The notes beneath the pieces were generated by a model. The model saw only the letters and a list, made by a program, of their open reading frames with translations, ran no database searches and had not been told where the DNA came from. A program made the translations under genes and the position numbers. A stretch of 48,239 nucleotides of DNA from contig DASYNF010000209.1 in assembly GCA_036008685.1 (NCBI GenBank), forward strand, positions 1 to 48,239. Reading direction: 5' to 3'. Origin of the DNA: Actinomadura_C sp036008685 (GTDB lineage: Bacteria > Actinomycetota > Actinomycetes > Streptosporangiales > Streptosporangiaceae). This document shows, piece after piece, positions 24,174 through 32,914 of this stretch (the first letter of the stretch is position 1; each line of letters opens with the position of its first letter).

Positions 24174-24716
24174 TCAGCCGGAGGAGAAGTCGATCGGAAA
24201 GCCCGGTGGGGCCGACTCCAGCCAGGCCAGGAACCCGGTCAGGGCGGCCGAGCTCATGGCCAGCTCAACGGTCAGATCACCGTCGCGGACCTCGATGATG
24301 CCGGCGTCGGGGGCCAGTGCCGAGGCCTCCTCGCCCTCGGGGCTCCGCCGGTTGGACACAACGAGACCCCGGCGGTGGATCACCTGCCGGGGCCTTCTGC
24401 GGAATCCGAAGATCCGGTGCCAGTGCAGCTCGTCGCCTTTGTAACGGCCGATGCCGAGACGCCATACCCCCGGATCGCCCGGGGCCTCCGCCTCCGAGTC
24501 GCCATCGCCACCCGGGTTGCGCCGGCCGCCGGGCTCATCCCACGTACGCCGGGGGCGCCGACGGGCCGAGGGGAGCTGGCGCAGGCTGCACTCGATGGTG
24601 CCTCCCCTACGCTCGAAGAGCCACCGCCGTACGGACACGTGTACGAAGACGAGCACCACCGCGAGAAGGATCGCGGCGAGCACCCCGCCGATGTCGAATG
24701 CCAGGTGCTCGCCCAC
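24174..24716 (-). CDS. DUF2550 family membrane-anchored protein
   Basis: 180 aa from ATG 24716, 19 nt behind atpC and probably the last gene of the atp transcript. One N-terminal membrane helix (GGVLAAILLAVVLVFVHVSVRRWL, about 10-33) is followed by a soluble domain with RGGTIECSLR, GVWRLGIGRYKGDELHWHRIF and DGDLTVELAMSSAALTGFLAWLESAPPG. This is the same gene that follows atpC in Streptomyces and Mycobacterium. The function is unknown; the domain is likely cytoplasmic or PH-like. Confidence 0.88.
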   Translation of the reverse strand: MGEHLAFDIGGVLAAILLAVVLVFVHVSVRRWLFERRGGTIECSLRQLPSARRRPRRTWDEPGGRRNPGGDGDSEAEAPGDPGVWRLGIGRYKGDELHWHRIFGFRRRPRQVIHRRGLVVSNRRSPEGEEASALAPDAGIIEVRDGDLTVELAMSSAALTGFLAWLESAPPGFPIDFSSG

Positions 24717-24735
24717 TCCCCCGCCTCAGCGCTGC

Positions 24736-25137
24736 CTAGACCTCTTCGCCGGCCGCGCGCAGCCGCGCCCGTGCGCGCCGCTCGGCCACGATGGCATCCG
24801 CGTCCTTGACCTCTGCGTCCAGGGCCTCCTGCAGCGCCACACGCGCCGCGGGAATGTCGATCATGTCACTGAGCTCGGCCTCCTCGGCCAGCACGGCCAC
24901 CTGGTCCTCGGCGACGGAGAAGAACCCGCTCCCCACCATCGCGGTGACCCAGTCGGTGCGGTCCACCGGTTTGATGCGCACCACGCTGCCGTCCACGAGA
25001 ACGCCGAGCACCGGAACGTGACCGGCCAGGATGCCCATCTGGCCCTCGATCGTCTGGGCGATCACCTGTTCGGCCTCACCAGCCCAGATCTCACGTTCCG
25101 GTGAGACGAGCCCGACCTTCAGCGTTGCCTTTGCCAC
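24736..25137 (-). CDS. atpC: ATP synthase F1 epsilon subunit
   Basis: 133 aa from GTG 25137, with GGAGGAAG upstream. The beta-sandwich domain (ATLKVGLVSPEREIWAGEAEQVIAQTIEGQMGILAGHVPVLGVLVDG) and the C-terminal helical pair typical of the subunit are present. It links the gamma shaft to the c-ring and regulates ATP hydrolysis. It is the last synthase gene and is separated from atpD by an 87-nt gap with a strong hairpin. Confidence 0.96.
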   Translation of the reverse strand: MAKATLKVGLVSPEREIWAGEAEQVIAQTIEGQMGILAGHVPVLGVLVDGSVVRIKPVDRTDWVTAMVGSGFFSVAEDQVAVLAEEAELSDMIDIPAARVALQEALDAEVKDADAIVAERRARARLRAAGEEV

Positions 25138-25186
25138 TTACTTCCTCCGGATGGAGCAGCTGTTCGGGAGAGGATAGCGGGAGCAC

Positions 25187-25215
25187 GGGCCCGGGACGCG
25201 AAGCGACCCGGGCCC
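25187..25215 (-). terminator. Internal hairpin between atpD and atpC (attenuator candidate)
   Basis: Perfect 9-bp arms GGGCCCGGG (25187-25195) and CCCGGGCCC (25207-25215) with an 11-nt loop lie inside the operon. Such a stem may partly end transcription, or stabilise the upstream mRNA, and so set the low epsilon-to-beta ratio. Confidence 0.55.
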
Positions 25216-25227
25216 CGTACCGGCCGA

Positions 25228-26658
25228 TTACCTCGCCAGCTCCTTGGCCTTCTTCTCGACGTCCTCGATGCCACCGCACATGAAGAACGCCTGCTCGGGA
25301 ACGTGGTCGTACTTGCCCTCGACGATCGCCTTGAAGGAGGCGACGGTCTCATCCCGCGACACGAAGACACCCGGCTGGCCGGTGAAGGCCTCCGCGACGA
25401 ACATCGGGTGGGACAGGAACCGCTCGATCCGCCGCGCCCGGTTGACGGTGACCCGGTCATCTTCCGAGAGCTCGTCGATGCCCAGGATGGCGATGATGTC
25501 CTGCAACTCTTTGTACTTCTGCAGGATACCGACCACGCTCTGGGCCACCTGGTAGTGCTCCTGCCCGATGATCTGCGGGTCCATGATCCGCGAGGTCGAG
25601 TCGAGCGGGTCCACCGCCGGGTAGATGCCCTTCTCCGTGATCGCCCGGGACAGAACCGTCGTCGCGTCGAGGTGGGCGAACGTGGTGTGCGGAGCGGGGT
25701 CGGTGATGTCGTCCGCGGGCACGTAGATCGCCTGCATGGAGGTGATCGAGTGACCGCGGGTCGAGGTGATCCGCTCCTGCAGTGCGCCCATCTCGTCGGC
25801 CAGCGTCGGCTGGTAACCCACGGCGGACGGCATACGGCCGAGCAGCGTGGAGACCTCCGAGCCGGCCTGGGTGAACCGGAAGATGTTGTCGATGAACAGC
25901 AGCACGTCCTGCTTCTGCACATCACGGAAGTACTCCGCCATGGTCAGCGCGGAGAACGCGACCCGCAGACGGGTGCCCGGCGGCTCGTCCATCTGGCCGA
26001 AGACCAGGGCCGTGTCCTGGAGGACGCCCGCCTCCGCCATCTCCACCCAGAGGTCGTTGCCCTCACGGGTCCGCTCGCCGACGCCCGCGAAGCAGGAGGT
26101 GCCACCGAAGTTCTTGGCGACCCGGCGGATCATCTCCTGGATGAGGACCGTCTTGCCGACGCCCGCACCACCGAACAGACCGATCTTCCCACCCTTGACA
26201 TATGGAGTGAGCAGGTCGATGACCTTGATGCCCGTCTCCATCATCTCGGTCCTGGACTCGAGCTCGGCGAAAGACGGCGGCCGGCGGTGGATGCCCCACC
26301 GCTCGTTGATCTCGAGCGACGCGGTCGGCACGTCCAGGGACTCACCGAGGGCGTTCCACACGTGGCCCTTGGTGACGTCGCCGACCGGAACCGAGATCGG
26401 CCGGCCGGTGTCCTTCACCGGCATCCCGCGGACGAGGCCGTCCGTGGGCTGCATCGAGATGCCCCGGGCCACGTTGTCCCCGATGTGCTGGGCCACCTCG
26501 AGCGTCAGTGTCTTGGTCTCGCCGCCGAACTCGACCTCGACCTCGAGGGCGCTGTAGATGTCCGGCATCGCATCGGCGGGGAACTCCGCGTCGACGACCG
26601 GGCCGATGACCCGGACGACGCGCCCCGTCGCCGTAGCTTCCTCTACCGAAGCAGTCAT
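25228..26658 (-). CDS. atpD: ATP synthase F1 beta subunit
   Basis: 476 aa from ATG 26658 (MTASVEEATATGRVVRVIGPVVDAEFPADAMP); four upstream in-frame codons are ignored. The catalytic P-loop is GGAGVGKT (163-170), with the glutamate-bearing GERTREGNDL, the DNIFRFTQAGSEVS Walker B region and the closing FFMCGGIEDVEKKAKEL. It forms the three catalytic sites with alpha. It lies between atpG and atpC in the normal order. Confidence 0.98.
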   Translation of the reverse strand: MTASVEEATATGRVVRVIGPVVDAEFPADAMPDIYSALEVEVEFGGETKTLTLEVAQHIGDNVARGISMQPTDGLVRGMPVKDTGRPISVPVGDVTKGHVWNALGESLDVPTASLEINERWGIHRRPPSFAELESRTEMMETGIKVIDLLTPYVKGGKIGLFGGAGVGKTVLIQEMIRRVAKNFGGTSCFAGVGERTREGNDLWVEMAEAGVLQDTALVFGQMDEPPGTRLRVAFSALTMAEYFRDVQKQDVLLFIDNIFRFTQAGSEVSTLLGRMPSAVGYQPTLADEMGALQERITSTRGHSITSMQAIYVPADDITDPAPHTTFAHLDATTVLSRAITEKGIYPAVDPLDSTSRIMDPQIIGQEHYQVAQSVVGILQKYKELQDIIAILGIDELSEDDRVTVNRARRIERFLSHPMFVAEAFTGQPGVFVSRDETVASFKAIVEGKYDHVPEQAFFMCGGIEDVEKKAKELAR

Positions 26659-26670
26659 GGTGACTCTCAC

Positions 26671-27579
26671 TCACTCCCCGCGGCTAGCGTCGGCGAGCGC
26701 GTCCGCGCCACCGACGATCTCGCTGATTTCCTGGGTGATCTCGGCCTGCCGCGCCTGGTTGGCCTGACGCGAGTAGACCCCGATCAAGTCGTTCGCGTTG
26801 TCGGTCGCCGACTTCATCGCCCGGCGCCGCGCGGCGTGCTCCGAGGCGGCCGACTGCAACAGCATGTGCCAGATGCGGCTTTCGACATAGTTGGGCATGA
26901 GCAGATCGAGCACCATCTGCGCCGAAGGATCGAACTCGTACGCCGGCGGCACGGCCGCGTCCGCGGAGGCCTCGACCTCCTCGATCTCCAGCGGCAGCAG
27001 GCGCCGAAGCTGCACTGCCTGCGTCAGCATGGACACGAACTCGGTGTAGACCACATGGATCTCACCGAGCCCGCCGTCCTCGGGCTCCTTGAGGAAGTCC
27101 GCGACGAGCCGCCGTCCGATGGCCTCGGCCTCGGCGAAGACCGGCTTGTGGCTGAATCCGCTCCACTCCTCCGCCATCTCACGGGCACGGAACCGGTGCC
27201 AGCCGACGCCCTTGCGTCCGATGACGTACGGGACCGGCTCCTTGCCGGCCTCCCGCAGCCTGCGGCTGAGCGCCTCGGCCTCGCGGATCACATTGGAGTT
27301 GTAGCCCCCGCAGAAGCCGCGGTCACTGGTGATCACCACGACCGCGGCCCGCTTGCTGTCGGGCCGCTCCCGCACCAGCGCATGGGCCAGATGGGTCTGA
27401 TGGGTGATCAGGGCCGACACCGCACGCGTGATGTGCCGTGCGTACGGTGCCGACTGGTTGACCCGCTCCTGCGCCTTGACGATGCGGGAGGTGGCGATGA
27501 GCTCCTGGGCACGCGTGATCTTGGCGATCGACTTGACCGACCTGATCCGCTGCCGCAGTTCGTGAAGCTGTGCACCCAT
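26671..27579 (-). CDS. atpG: ATP synthase F1 gamma subunit
   Basis: 302 aa from ATG 27579. The N-terminal helix MGAQLHELRQRIRSVKSIAKITRAQELIATSRI and the C-terminal helix ESRIWHMLLQSAASEHAARRRAMKSATDNANDLI form the coiled-coil rotor; the middle is the Rossmann-like domain with SDRGFCGGYNSNV. Lengths match other actinobacterial gamma subunits, which carry a short insertion relative to E. coli. Confidence 0.97.
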   Translation of the reverse strand: MGAQLHELRQRIRSVKSIAKITRAQELIATSRIVKAQERVNQSAPYARHITRAVSALITHQTHLAHALVRERPDSKRAAVVVITSDRGFCGGYNSNVIREAEALSRRLREAGKEPVPYVIGRKGVGWHRFRAREMAEEWSGFSHKPVFAEAEAIGRRLVADFLKEPEDGGLGEIHVVYTEFVSMLTQAVQLRRLLPLEIEEVEASADAAVPPAYEFDPSAQMVLDLLMPNYVESRIWHMLLQSAASEHAARRRAMKSATDNANDLIGVYSRQANQARQAEITQEISEIVGGADALADASRGE

Positions 27580-27585
27580 CGCCGA

Positions 27586-29223
27586 TCAGCTCTTCTTGAC
27601 CCGGGTGATCTTCTCCTGCTCGACTTCGCCCTCGTCCAGTGCTTCCGCGGGCTCGTCCTCGAGCAGGAGCTCACCGGTGCTCAGCTGGAAGTTCTTCTTG
27701 AACTCCGCGATGGCGTCCTTGAGCGCGGTGAGGGTGTCGTCGTCCAGCTGACCGGTCTCGCGGATCCCGTCGAGCAGGCCGCTGTAGCCGCGTGACAGGA
27801 AGTCCAGGAACTCCGACTCGAAGCGGCGGACGTCCCCGAGGGGGACATCGTCGAGCTGGCCGGTCGTGCCCATCCAGACCGCGATGACCTCCTTCTCCAC
27901 CGGGTAGGGGGAGTGCTGCGGCTGCTTGAGCAGCTCGACCAGTCGCGCGCCGCGCTCCAGCTGGGCCAGTGAGGCGGCGTCCAGGTCGGAGGCGAAGGAG
28001 GCGAAGGCCTCCAGGTCGCGGTACTGCGACAGGGCCAGCCGGAGGGTGCCGGCGACCTTGCGCATGGCCTTGACCTGGGCGGCGCCACCGACTCGGGAGA
28101 CCGAGACACCGACGTTGATCGCCGGCCGGACACCCTGGTTGAACAGGTCGGTCTCCAGGAAGCACTGCCCGTCGGTGATCGAGATGACGTTCGTCGGGAT
28201 GTAGGCCGACACGTCGTTGGCCTTGGTCTCGACGATCGGGAGACCCGTCATCGAGCCGCCGCCGATCTCGTCCGAGAGCTTCGCGCAGCGCTCGAGCAGG
28301 CGGGAGTGCAGGTAGAAGACGTCGCCCGGGTAGGCCTCACGGCCCGGCGGGCGGCGCAGGAGCAGCGACACGGCGCGGTAGGCCTCGGCCTGCTTCGACA
28401 GGTCGTCGAAGACGATGAGGACGTGCTTGCCCTCGTACATCCAGTGCTGCCCGATGGCCGAACCGGTGTAGGGCGCGATGTACTTGTAGCCGGCCGGGTC
28501 GGAGGCCGGGGAGGCCACGATGGTGGTGTAGTCCATCGCGCCGGCGTCCTCGAAGATCCCCCGCACCGCGGCGATGGTCGAGCCCTTCTGGCCGACGGCG
28601 ACGTAGATGCAGCGCACCTGCTTCTTGGGGTCGCCCGACAGCCAGTTCTCACGCTGGTTGATGATCGTGTCGATCGCGATCGTGGACTTGCCGGTCTGCC
28701 GGTCACCGATGATCAGCTGTCGCTGGCCACGGCCGATCGGCGTCATCGCGTCGATCGCCTTGATGCCGGTCTGCAGCGGCTCCTTGACGGACTGCCGCTG
28801 CACGACGCTGGGCGCCTGCAGTTCCAGCACGCGACGCTCGGTCGTCTCGACCTCGCCCTTGCCGTCCATCGGGTTGCCCAGCGAGTCGACGACACGGCCA
28901 AGGAAGGCGTCGCCGACCGGCACCGAGAGGACCTCGCCGGTACGACGGACCCGCTGGCCCTCTTCGATGTGGCTGTAGTCACCCAGGACAACGGTGCCGA
29001 TCTCACGCTCGTCCAGGTTCAGAGCCAGGCCACGCGTACCGTCCTCGAACTCGAGGAGCTCGTTCGCCATGGTGGAGGGAAGACCCTCGACGTGGGCGAT
29101 GCCGTCGCCGGAATCGACGACGGTGCCGATCTCCTCGCGCGCGGTGGCTTCGGGCTCGTACGACTGGACGAACCGCTCCAGCGCGTTCCGGATCTCATCC
29201 GGACGGATCGTCAGCTCCGCCAT
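27586..29223 (-). CDS. atpA: ATP synthase F1 alpha subunit
   Basis: 545 aa from ATG 29223. The P-loop GDRQTGKST (173-181) and the alpha-specific regulatory region with VRAIFEDAGAMDYTTIVAS-like context and LLRRPPGREAYPGDVFYLHSRLLERCAKL are present. The C-terminus carries an acidic extension after about residue 510 (ELLLEDEPAEALDEGEVEQEKITRVKKS), longer than in E. coli. In mycobacteria an alpha-subunit C-terminal extension suppresses ATP hydrolysis, and this tail might act alike. A strong hairpin lies in the 170-nt gap before it. Confidence 0.98.
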   Translation of the reverse strand: MAELTIRPDEIRNALERFVQSYEPEATAREEIGTVVDSGDGIAHVEGLPSTMANELLEFEDGTRGLALNLDEREIGTVVLGDYSHIEEGQRVRRTGEVLSVPVGDAFLGRVVDSLGNPMDGKGEVETTERRVLELQAPSVVQRQSVKEPLQTGIKAIDAMTPIGRGQRQLIIGDRQTGKSTIAIDTIINQRENWLSGDPKKQVRCIYVAVGQKGSTIAAVRGIFEDAGAMDYTTIVASPASDPAGYKYIAPYTGSAIGQHWMYEGKHVLIVFDDLSKQAEAYRAVSLLLRRPPGREAYPGDVFYLHSRLLERCAKLSDEIGGGSMTGLPIVETKANDVSAYIPTNVISITDGQCFLETDLFNQGVRPAINVGVSVSRVGGAAQVKAMRKVAGTLRLALSQYRDLEAFASFASDLDAASLAQLERGARLVELLKQPQHSPYPVEKEVIAVWMGTTGQLDDVPLGDVRRFESEFLDFLSRGYSGLLDGIRETGQLDDDTLTALKDAIAEFKKNFQLSTGELLLEDEPAEALDEGEVEQEKITRVKKS

Positions 29224-29338
29224 GATTCCTCTCTTGCTTCCTCAGTACGGGTCAGCTTGGGTTCGCTCATGAGCTCGTGAACTCGTCGGCTCGTCCGCGC
29301 TTCATCCTCGCGCTCGCCTCCTCGCTCACTGACTTCGC

Positions 29339-29379
29339 GGCCGATACGACCAGGCGCTTCGCGCGGTCGCGTATCGGCC
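29339..29379. repeat. Long interrupted hairpin in the atpH-atpA gap
   Basis: GGCCGATACG (29339-29348) pairs with CGTATCGGCC (29370-29379). Inside, ACC/GGT and GCGC-TTC-GCGC extend the stem nearly to the loop. Flanking sequence is rich in CGCTCGC-type motifs. The structure sits inside an operon that normally has short gaps, and looks like an inserted palindromic element or a site for mRNA processing. Confidence 0.7.
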
Positions 29380-29393
29380 ACTCCGCTCGCTCG

Positions 29394-30209
29394 TCAGCTC
29401 GCCGCGAGTCGGCGGCGGACGTCTTCGAGCCGTCCGGCCACCGTGCCATCGATCACCTCGTCCCCGATCTGGACGGAAACACCGCCCATGACATCGGGAA
29501 CGACCTCGATATTCAGGTATACGTCATGTCCGTACGTAGCCGACAACGCCGCGGCCAGTCTCGACCGCTGCTCCTCGGTCAGATCCACGGCCGTGCGGAC
29601 CCTCGCGATGAGACGACGGCTTCTCGCCGCCACGAGCCGGCTGTACTCCGCCAGTCCTCGTTCTAGGCTACGTCCTCGTGGGTCTGCTATGACCTGCTTG
29701 ATCAGTCGCAGAGCCGACGGAGTGACCTTTCCTTCCAGGAGCGCGGTGACCAGGTCCTGTTTGCGGTCGGCCGGCAGTCCCGGATCGGTCAGAGCATTGC
29801 GCAGCAGCGGTTCCCGCTCCACCACCCGGGCGAACCGGAACAGCTCGTCCTCGAGGTCGTCGATCCGCCCCTCGGCCTGGGCCCGGGCGGCCTCGGCCGC
29901 GACGGCGAGCTGCTCGAAGGCGTCCACGAGCTCTCGCGGACGTGGCCAACGCAGTCCCGCCACCCCGACGGCCAGCTCGAGAGCCGCCGCCGAGACCTTG
30001 CCCTCGAGCAGGATCCGGACCGTCTGGCCCTTGTGCTCAGCGCTTCGAGCCGGGTCGGACAGCGCGCGGCGCAGCACCGGCTCGCGAACGAGCAGCCGCA
30101 TGATGCCGAACAGCTCCTCACCCAGCGTGGTGAGGTCGGCCGAAGCCACGACGGCGTCGAGCCGGTCCATGGCCGCCGCCAACGAGGCCCTGCTCGCCGC
30201 TCCGCTCAT
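29394..30209 (-). CDS. atpH: ATP synthase F1 delta subunit
   Basis: 271 aa from ATG 30209, overlapping the end of atpF by 4 nt (ATGA). The size is that of the actinobacterial delta, longer than the 177 aa of E. coli, with an added repeat-like N-terminal part. The terminal domain reads GRSLERGLAEYSRLVAARSRRLIARVRTAVDLTEEQRSRLAAALSATYGHDVYLNIEVVPDVMGGVSVQIGDEVIDGTVAGRLEDVRRRL. It ties the top of F1 to the b stalk. Confidence 0.95.
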   Translation of the reverse strand: MSGAASRASLAAAMDRLDAVVASADLTTLGEELFGIMRLLVREPVLRRALSDPARSAEHKGQTVRILLEGKVSAAALELAVGVAGLRWPRPRELVDAFEQLAVAAEAARAQAEGRIDDLEDELFRFARVVEREPLLRNALTDPGLPADRKQDLVTALLEGKVTPSALRLIKQVIADPRGRSLERGLAEYSRLVAARSRRLIARVRTAVDLTEEQRSRLAAALSATYGHDVYLNIEVVPDVMGGVSVQIGDEVIDGTVAGRLEDVRRRLAAS

Positions 30210-30763
30210 GAGACCTGCTCGGTCTGCGTACGAGCGCGCTGCTCGAACTCTTCGAGGAACCGGTCGACGGTCCGCCGCTGCCGGGCCTCGTCCTCAAGGG
30301 ACTCGCCCACCACGCGGCTCGCCAGTTCGACCGCCAGCGTGCCGACTTCGGCACGCAGCCGAGTGAGCGCCTGCTGACGCTCGGACTCGATCTGCCCGTG
30401 TGCCGCGTCGACGATGCGACGGGCCTCCACCTGAGCCTGCTCGCGCATTTCCGCCACGATCTGGGCGCCCTGCTCGCGAGCCTCCTCACGCAGCCGAGCC
30501 GCCTCGTGCCGTGCCTCGGCCAGCTGGGCACGGTACTGCTCGAGCGTCTGCTGGGCCTCGGCCTGGGCGTCCTCTGCCCGCTTCAGCCCGCCTTCGATGG
30601 CCTCAGTACGTTCTTCGAGCGTCGTCTGGATCCGCGGCACGAGCATCCTGCCGACGACCACGAGGACCACGAGGAACGAGAAGATACCGACAACGAGCTC
30701 ATAGGGATGCGGAACGAGCGGATTGCTCCCCTCCGCGGCCAAAAGCGAAGCTGCCATGATCAT
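30206..30763 (-). CDS. atpF: ATP synthase Fo b subunit
   Basis: 185 aa from ATG 30763, with GGAGGG 8 nt upstream (a second ATG is at 30757). One membrane helix (YELVVGIFSFLVVLVVVGRMLVP) is followed by a long charged helix with ERTEAIEGGLKRAEDAQAEAQQTLEQYRAQLAEARHEAARL and the C-terminal delta-binding part. It is a separate gene, unlike the mycobacterial b-delta fusion. Confidence 0.95.
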   Translation of the reverse strand: MIMAASLLAAEGSNPLVPHPYELVVGIFSFLVVLVVVGRMLVPRIQTTLEERTEAIEGGLKRAEDAQAEAQQTLEQYRAQLAEARHEAARLREEAREQGAQIVAEMREQAQVEARRIVDAAHGQIESERQQALTRLRAEVGTLAVELASRVVGESLEDEARQRRTVDRFLEEFEQRARTQTEQVS

Positions 30764-30795
30764 GTGTGCAGCCCTCCGTCAGAAACTTGTTCGCG

Positions 30796-31035
30796 TCAGC
30801 CGTAGATGAAGGGCGCGACCAGGCCGATGAGGGCCAGCGCCTCGGTAAGCACGAAGCCGAGCAGCATGTTCTGGCGGATCACGCCGGTGAGCTCAGGCTG
30901 ACGTGCGATCGCGTTCACACCCTGACCGAAGATGATGCCGACGCCGATGCCCGGGCCGATGGCCGCGAGGCCATAACCGATCGCGCCAACGTTGCCCGAG
31001 ACCGCGGCCAGGGTGGGAAGTGCTTCAGCGAGCAT
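30796..31035 (-). CDS. atpE: ATP synthase Fo c subunit
   Basis: 79 aa, a two-helix hairpin: GAIGYGLAAIGPGIGVGIIFGQGV and NMLLGFVLTEALALIGLVAPFIYG, joined by the RQPE loop. The proton-carrying residue is Glu65 in FVLTEALAL, in the helix targeted by bedaquiline in mycobacteria. The NAIARQPEL loop and the glycine motif are typical. Confidence 0.97.
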   Translation of the reverse strand: MLAEALPTLAAVSGNVGAIGYGLAAIGPGIGVGIIFGQGVNAIARQPELTGVIRQNMLLGFVLTEALALIGLVAPFIYG

Positions 31036-31119
31036 TCGCTCTTTCCTTTTCTGTCGGCCGGTGAAGGGTCACCGGTCTGGTCGTGATGGATCTTGTCTAG
31101 CTGGTCTGTGGTCGCGGGC

Positions 31120-31914
31120 CTAATGCTCCGCGTGGAGCGAACCGCCGAGGTACATGGCGGCGAGCATCGTGAACAGGAACGCCTGCAGGAACTGGATGAA
31201 CAGCTCGAACCCGGTCATCACGATGGTCATGATCACACCGACCACGCCGAGCGTCACACCCAGGGGGGTGGGGTGCTCGAAGAGGAACCAGAACCCGACG
31301 AGACTGAAGAAGGCCAGGATGATGTGACCGGCGAACATGTTGGCGAACAGTCGCACCGCGTGGGTGAACGGCGCCAGCACGAAATTGGAGAGGTATTCGA
31401 TCGGTACGAGGAGGATGTAGGTCGCCTTGGGGAGACCCTTGGGGATCATGTTCGTGAAGTAGCGGAGGCCCTGGTGCTTGATCCCCAGATAGATCTTCAG
31501 CACGTAGATGCTGAGAGCCAGCACGGCCGGGAAGGCGATGTGCGAGGCGACCGGGAACTGGATGACCGGGACCACGGCCATGAGGTTCCAGACCCAGATG
31601 AGAAAGAACAGCGGCAGCAGCAGCGGCATCCAGCGGTCGGCGTCGCGGCCGAGGAACGGCCGCGCGACCTGCTCGCGCACGAAGACATAGCCGACCTCGC
31701 CGAGGTTCTGCATGCCCCGGGGCACCAGCTTGGGCTTGGCGAAGGCGCTCCAGGCGAAGGCGCACACCACCAGCGCGCCGAAGAGGCCGAAGAACAGCGG
31801 CTTCGTGAGCCATGCGGGGCCGCCGGGGAACAACGGCGGGAAGTTGAACAGCTCAGGCCCGGGCGCCTTGAACTCGTCTCCGCCTGAGGCGGCGAGGAGG
31901 GCCAGCGTGTTCAC
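31120..31914 (-). CDS. atpB: ATP synthase Fo a subunit
   Basis: 264 aa from GTG 31914, with GCGAGGTGA upstream. The proton-channel arginine is Arg188 in THAVRLFANMFAGHI, with NLMAVVPVIQFPV and the C-terminal segment GVVGVIMTIVMTGFELFIQFLQAFLFTMLAAMYLGGSLH around it. About six membrane helices. It is the first large structural gene of the operon after the two atpI-type genes. Confidence 0.96.
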   Translation of the reverse strand: MNTLALLAASGGDEFKAPGPELFNFPPLFPGGPAWLTKPLFFGLFGALVVCAFAWSAFAKPKLVPRGMQNLGEVGYVFVREQVARPFLGRDADRWMPLLLPLFFLIWVWNLMAVVPVIQFPVASHIAFPAVLALSIYVLKIYLGIKHQGLRYFTNMIPKGLPKATYILLVPIEYLSNFVLAPFTHAVRLFANMFAGHIILAFFSLVGFWFLFEHPTPLGVTLGVVGVIMTIVMTGFELFIQFLQAFLFTMLAAMYLGGSLHAEH

Positions 31915-32061
31915 GCCGTCACCTCGCCCTGCGACTCGGGCCGGCGTGCACGCGGCGCGTTGCCGTGCTTATCGGTCCGCTCGCTGCGCTCGCGCACTGG
32001 CGTTCCCTTCAGCGTGGTGGTGGATCACAATGGCTTCCTTGACAACCGACGCCGTAGGGCG

Positions 32062-32277
32062 TCAGCGGCCGAACTTCGCGTAGACCAGGTAGATGGCGAG
32101 GCCGACACCCAGAATCAGGCCGATCGGGATGAAGACATCCACACCGGTCCACCGGCTCAGCAACCACCCCGCGCCACCCCAGATGGCCATCCCGCTCAGC
32201 AGATAGCTGGGGACGGACCAGGCGGCGTCGGCGAAGTCGCGGCCGTCGTCTTCGGGCGGTCGCTTCTGCTCGCTCAT
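32062..32277 (-). CDS. AtpZ/AtpI-like small membrane protein of the ATP synthase operon
   Basis: 71 aa from ATG 32277 (MSEQKRPPEDDGRDFADAAW). Two membrane helices, VPSYLLSGMAIWGGAGWLLSRW and VFIPIGLILGVGLAIYLVYAKF, form the hairpin typical of AtpZ-type partners of AtpI. These help c-ring assembly and may carry Mg or Ca. It lies between atpI and atpB on the same strand. Confidence 0.85.
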   Translation of the reverse strand: MSEQKRPPEDDGRDFADAAWSVPSYLLSGMAIWGGAGWLLSRWTGVDVFIPIGLILGVGLAIYLVYAKFGR

Positions 32278-32349
32278 CGCGTTCCGGACGATAGCAGGCC
32301 ATCCGGCCAATGGTCATATCGGAGTAGTCCGCCGCGACCACGGAGCGCA

Positions 32350-32802
32350 TCACGCACCTCGCCCACCGGTGCTCTCGGGCCCGGCGTCACCGCCATGAGG
32401 GGCTCGCGCCGGTTCGTCCACATAGGCCGTCCGGGTCCGCAGAGTCGTACGGATCTCGGCGCTGATCCAGGTCGCGATCAGCGCGAGGACCGTAAAGGCG
32501 AAAGCGCGCGGGTTCCAGACCGTGACACGGTTGAGGGCCGAGATCAGCAGCATCACGGCGAGGATCTTCAGCAGGTAGCTCGCCAGTGCGGCGAGCATCA
32601 TCGTCTGCGGGGACACCTTCGCGGCGTAGGCCACGGCGACGTGACTGATAGTGAAGAAGACGACCACGACCGCTGTCGCGATCGCGGCCCCGAGGGCGCC
32701 CTTGGGCCCGGCGATCAACAGGCTCAGCACGACGGCGACCACTCCGACCAGGCCAGTCGGGATCGCGGCGCCGCGGAGAATCCGGACGTCCGAAGACTGC
32801 AT
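32350..32802 (-). CDS. atpI: ATP synthase assembly protein I-type
   Basis: 150 aa from ATG 32802, with GGAGCG before it. Four membrane helices: IPTGLVGVVAVVLSLLIAGPK, GAAIATAVVVVFFTISHVAVAY, SYLLKILAVMLLISALNR and PRAFAFTVLALIATWISAEI. Position and topology match the atpI gene at the head of the Streptomyces atp operon. Sequence in this family is poorly conserved, so the name rests on context plus topology. Confidence 0.82.
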   Translation of the reverse strand: MQSSDVRILRGAAIPTGLVGVVAVVLSLLIAGPKGALGAAIATAVVVVFFTISHVAVAYAAKVSPQTMMLAALASYLLKILAVMLLISALNRVTVWNPRAFAFTVLALIATWISAEIRTTLRTRTAYVDEPARAPHGGDAGPESTGGRGA

Positions 32803-32847
32803 GTGCGCTCCGGGTGGTTACTTTTTGTGTTCGGCTCTTGTTCGTGG

Positions 32848-32853
32848 AAGGTA
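32848..32853 (-). promoter_or_regulatory. -10-like element for the atp operon
   Basis: Read on the minus strand, TGCTACCTTCC contains TACCTT (complement of 32848-32853). It would start transcription near 32841, with a leader of about 40 nt before atpI and a GGAGCG ribosome site. No good -35 is visible at the right distance, as is common for activator-dependent promoters. Confidence 0.4.
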
Positions 32854-32914
32854 GCACAGCGGTGCCGAGGGCCCGAATTACCCACGGGGTAACGCCGACG
32901 GCGCCACCTCGAGA

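Noticed and set aside
25303..27795. 830-aa plus-strand frame over atpD and atpG
   Set aside because: Antisense of two well-defined ATP synthase genes, with no domain.
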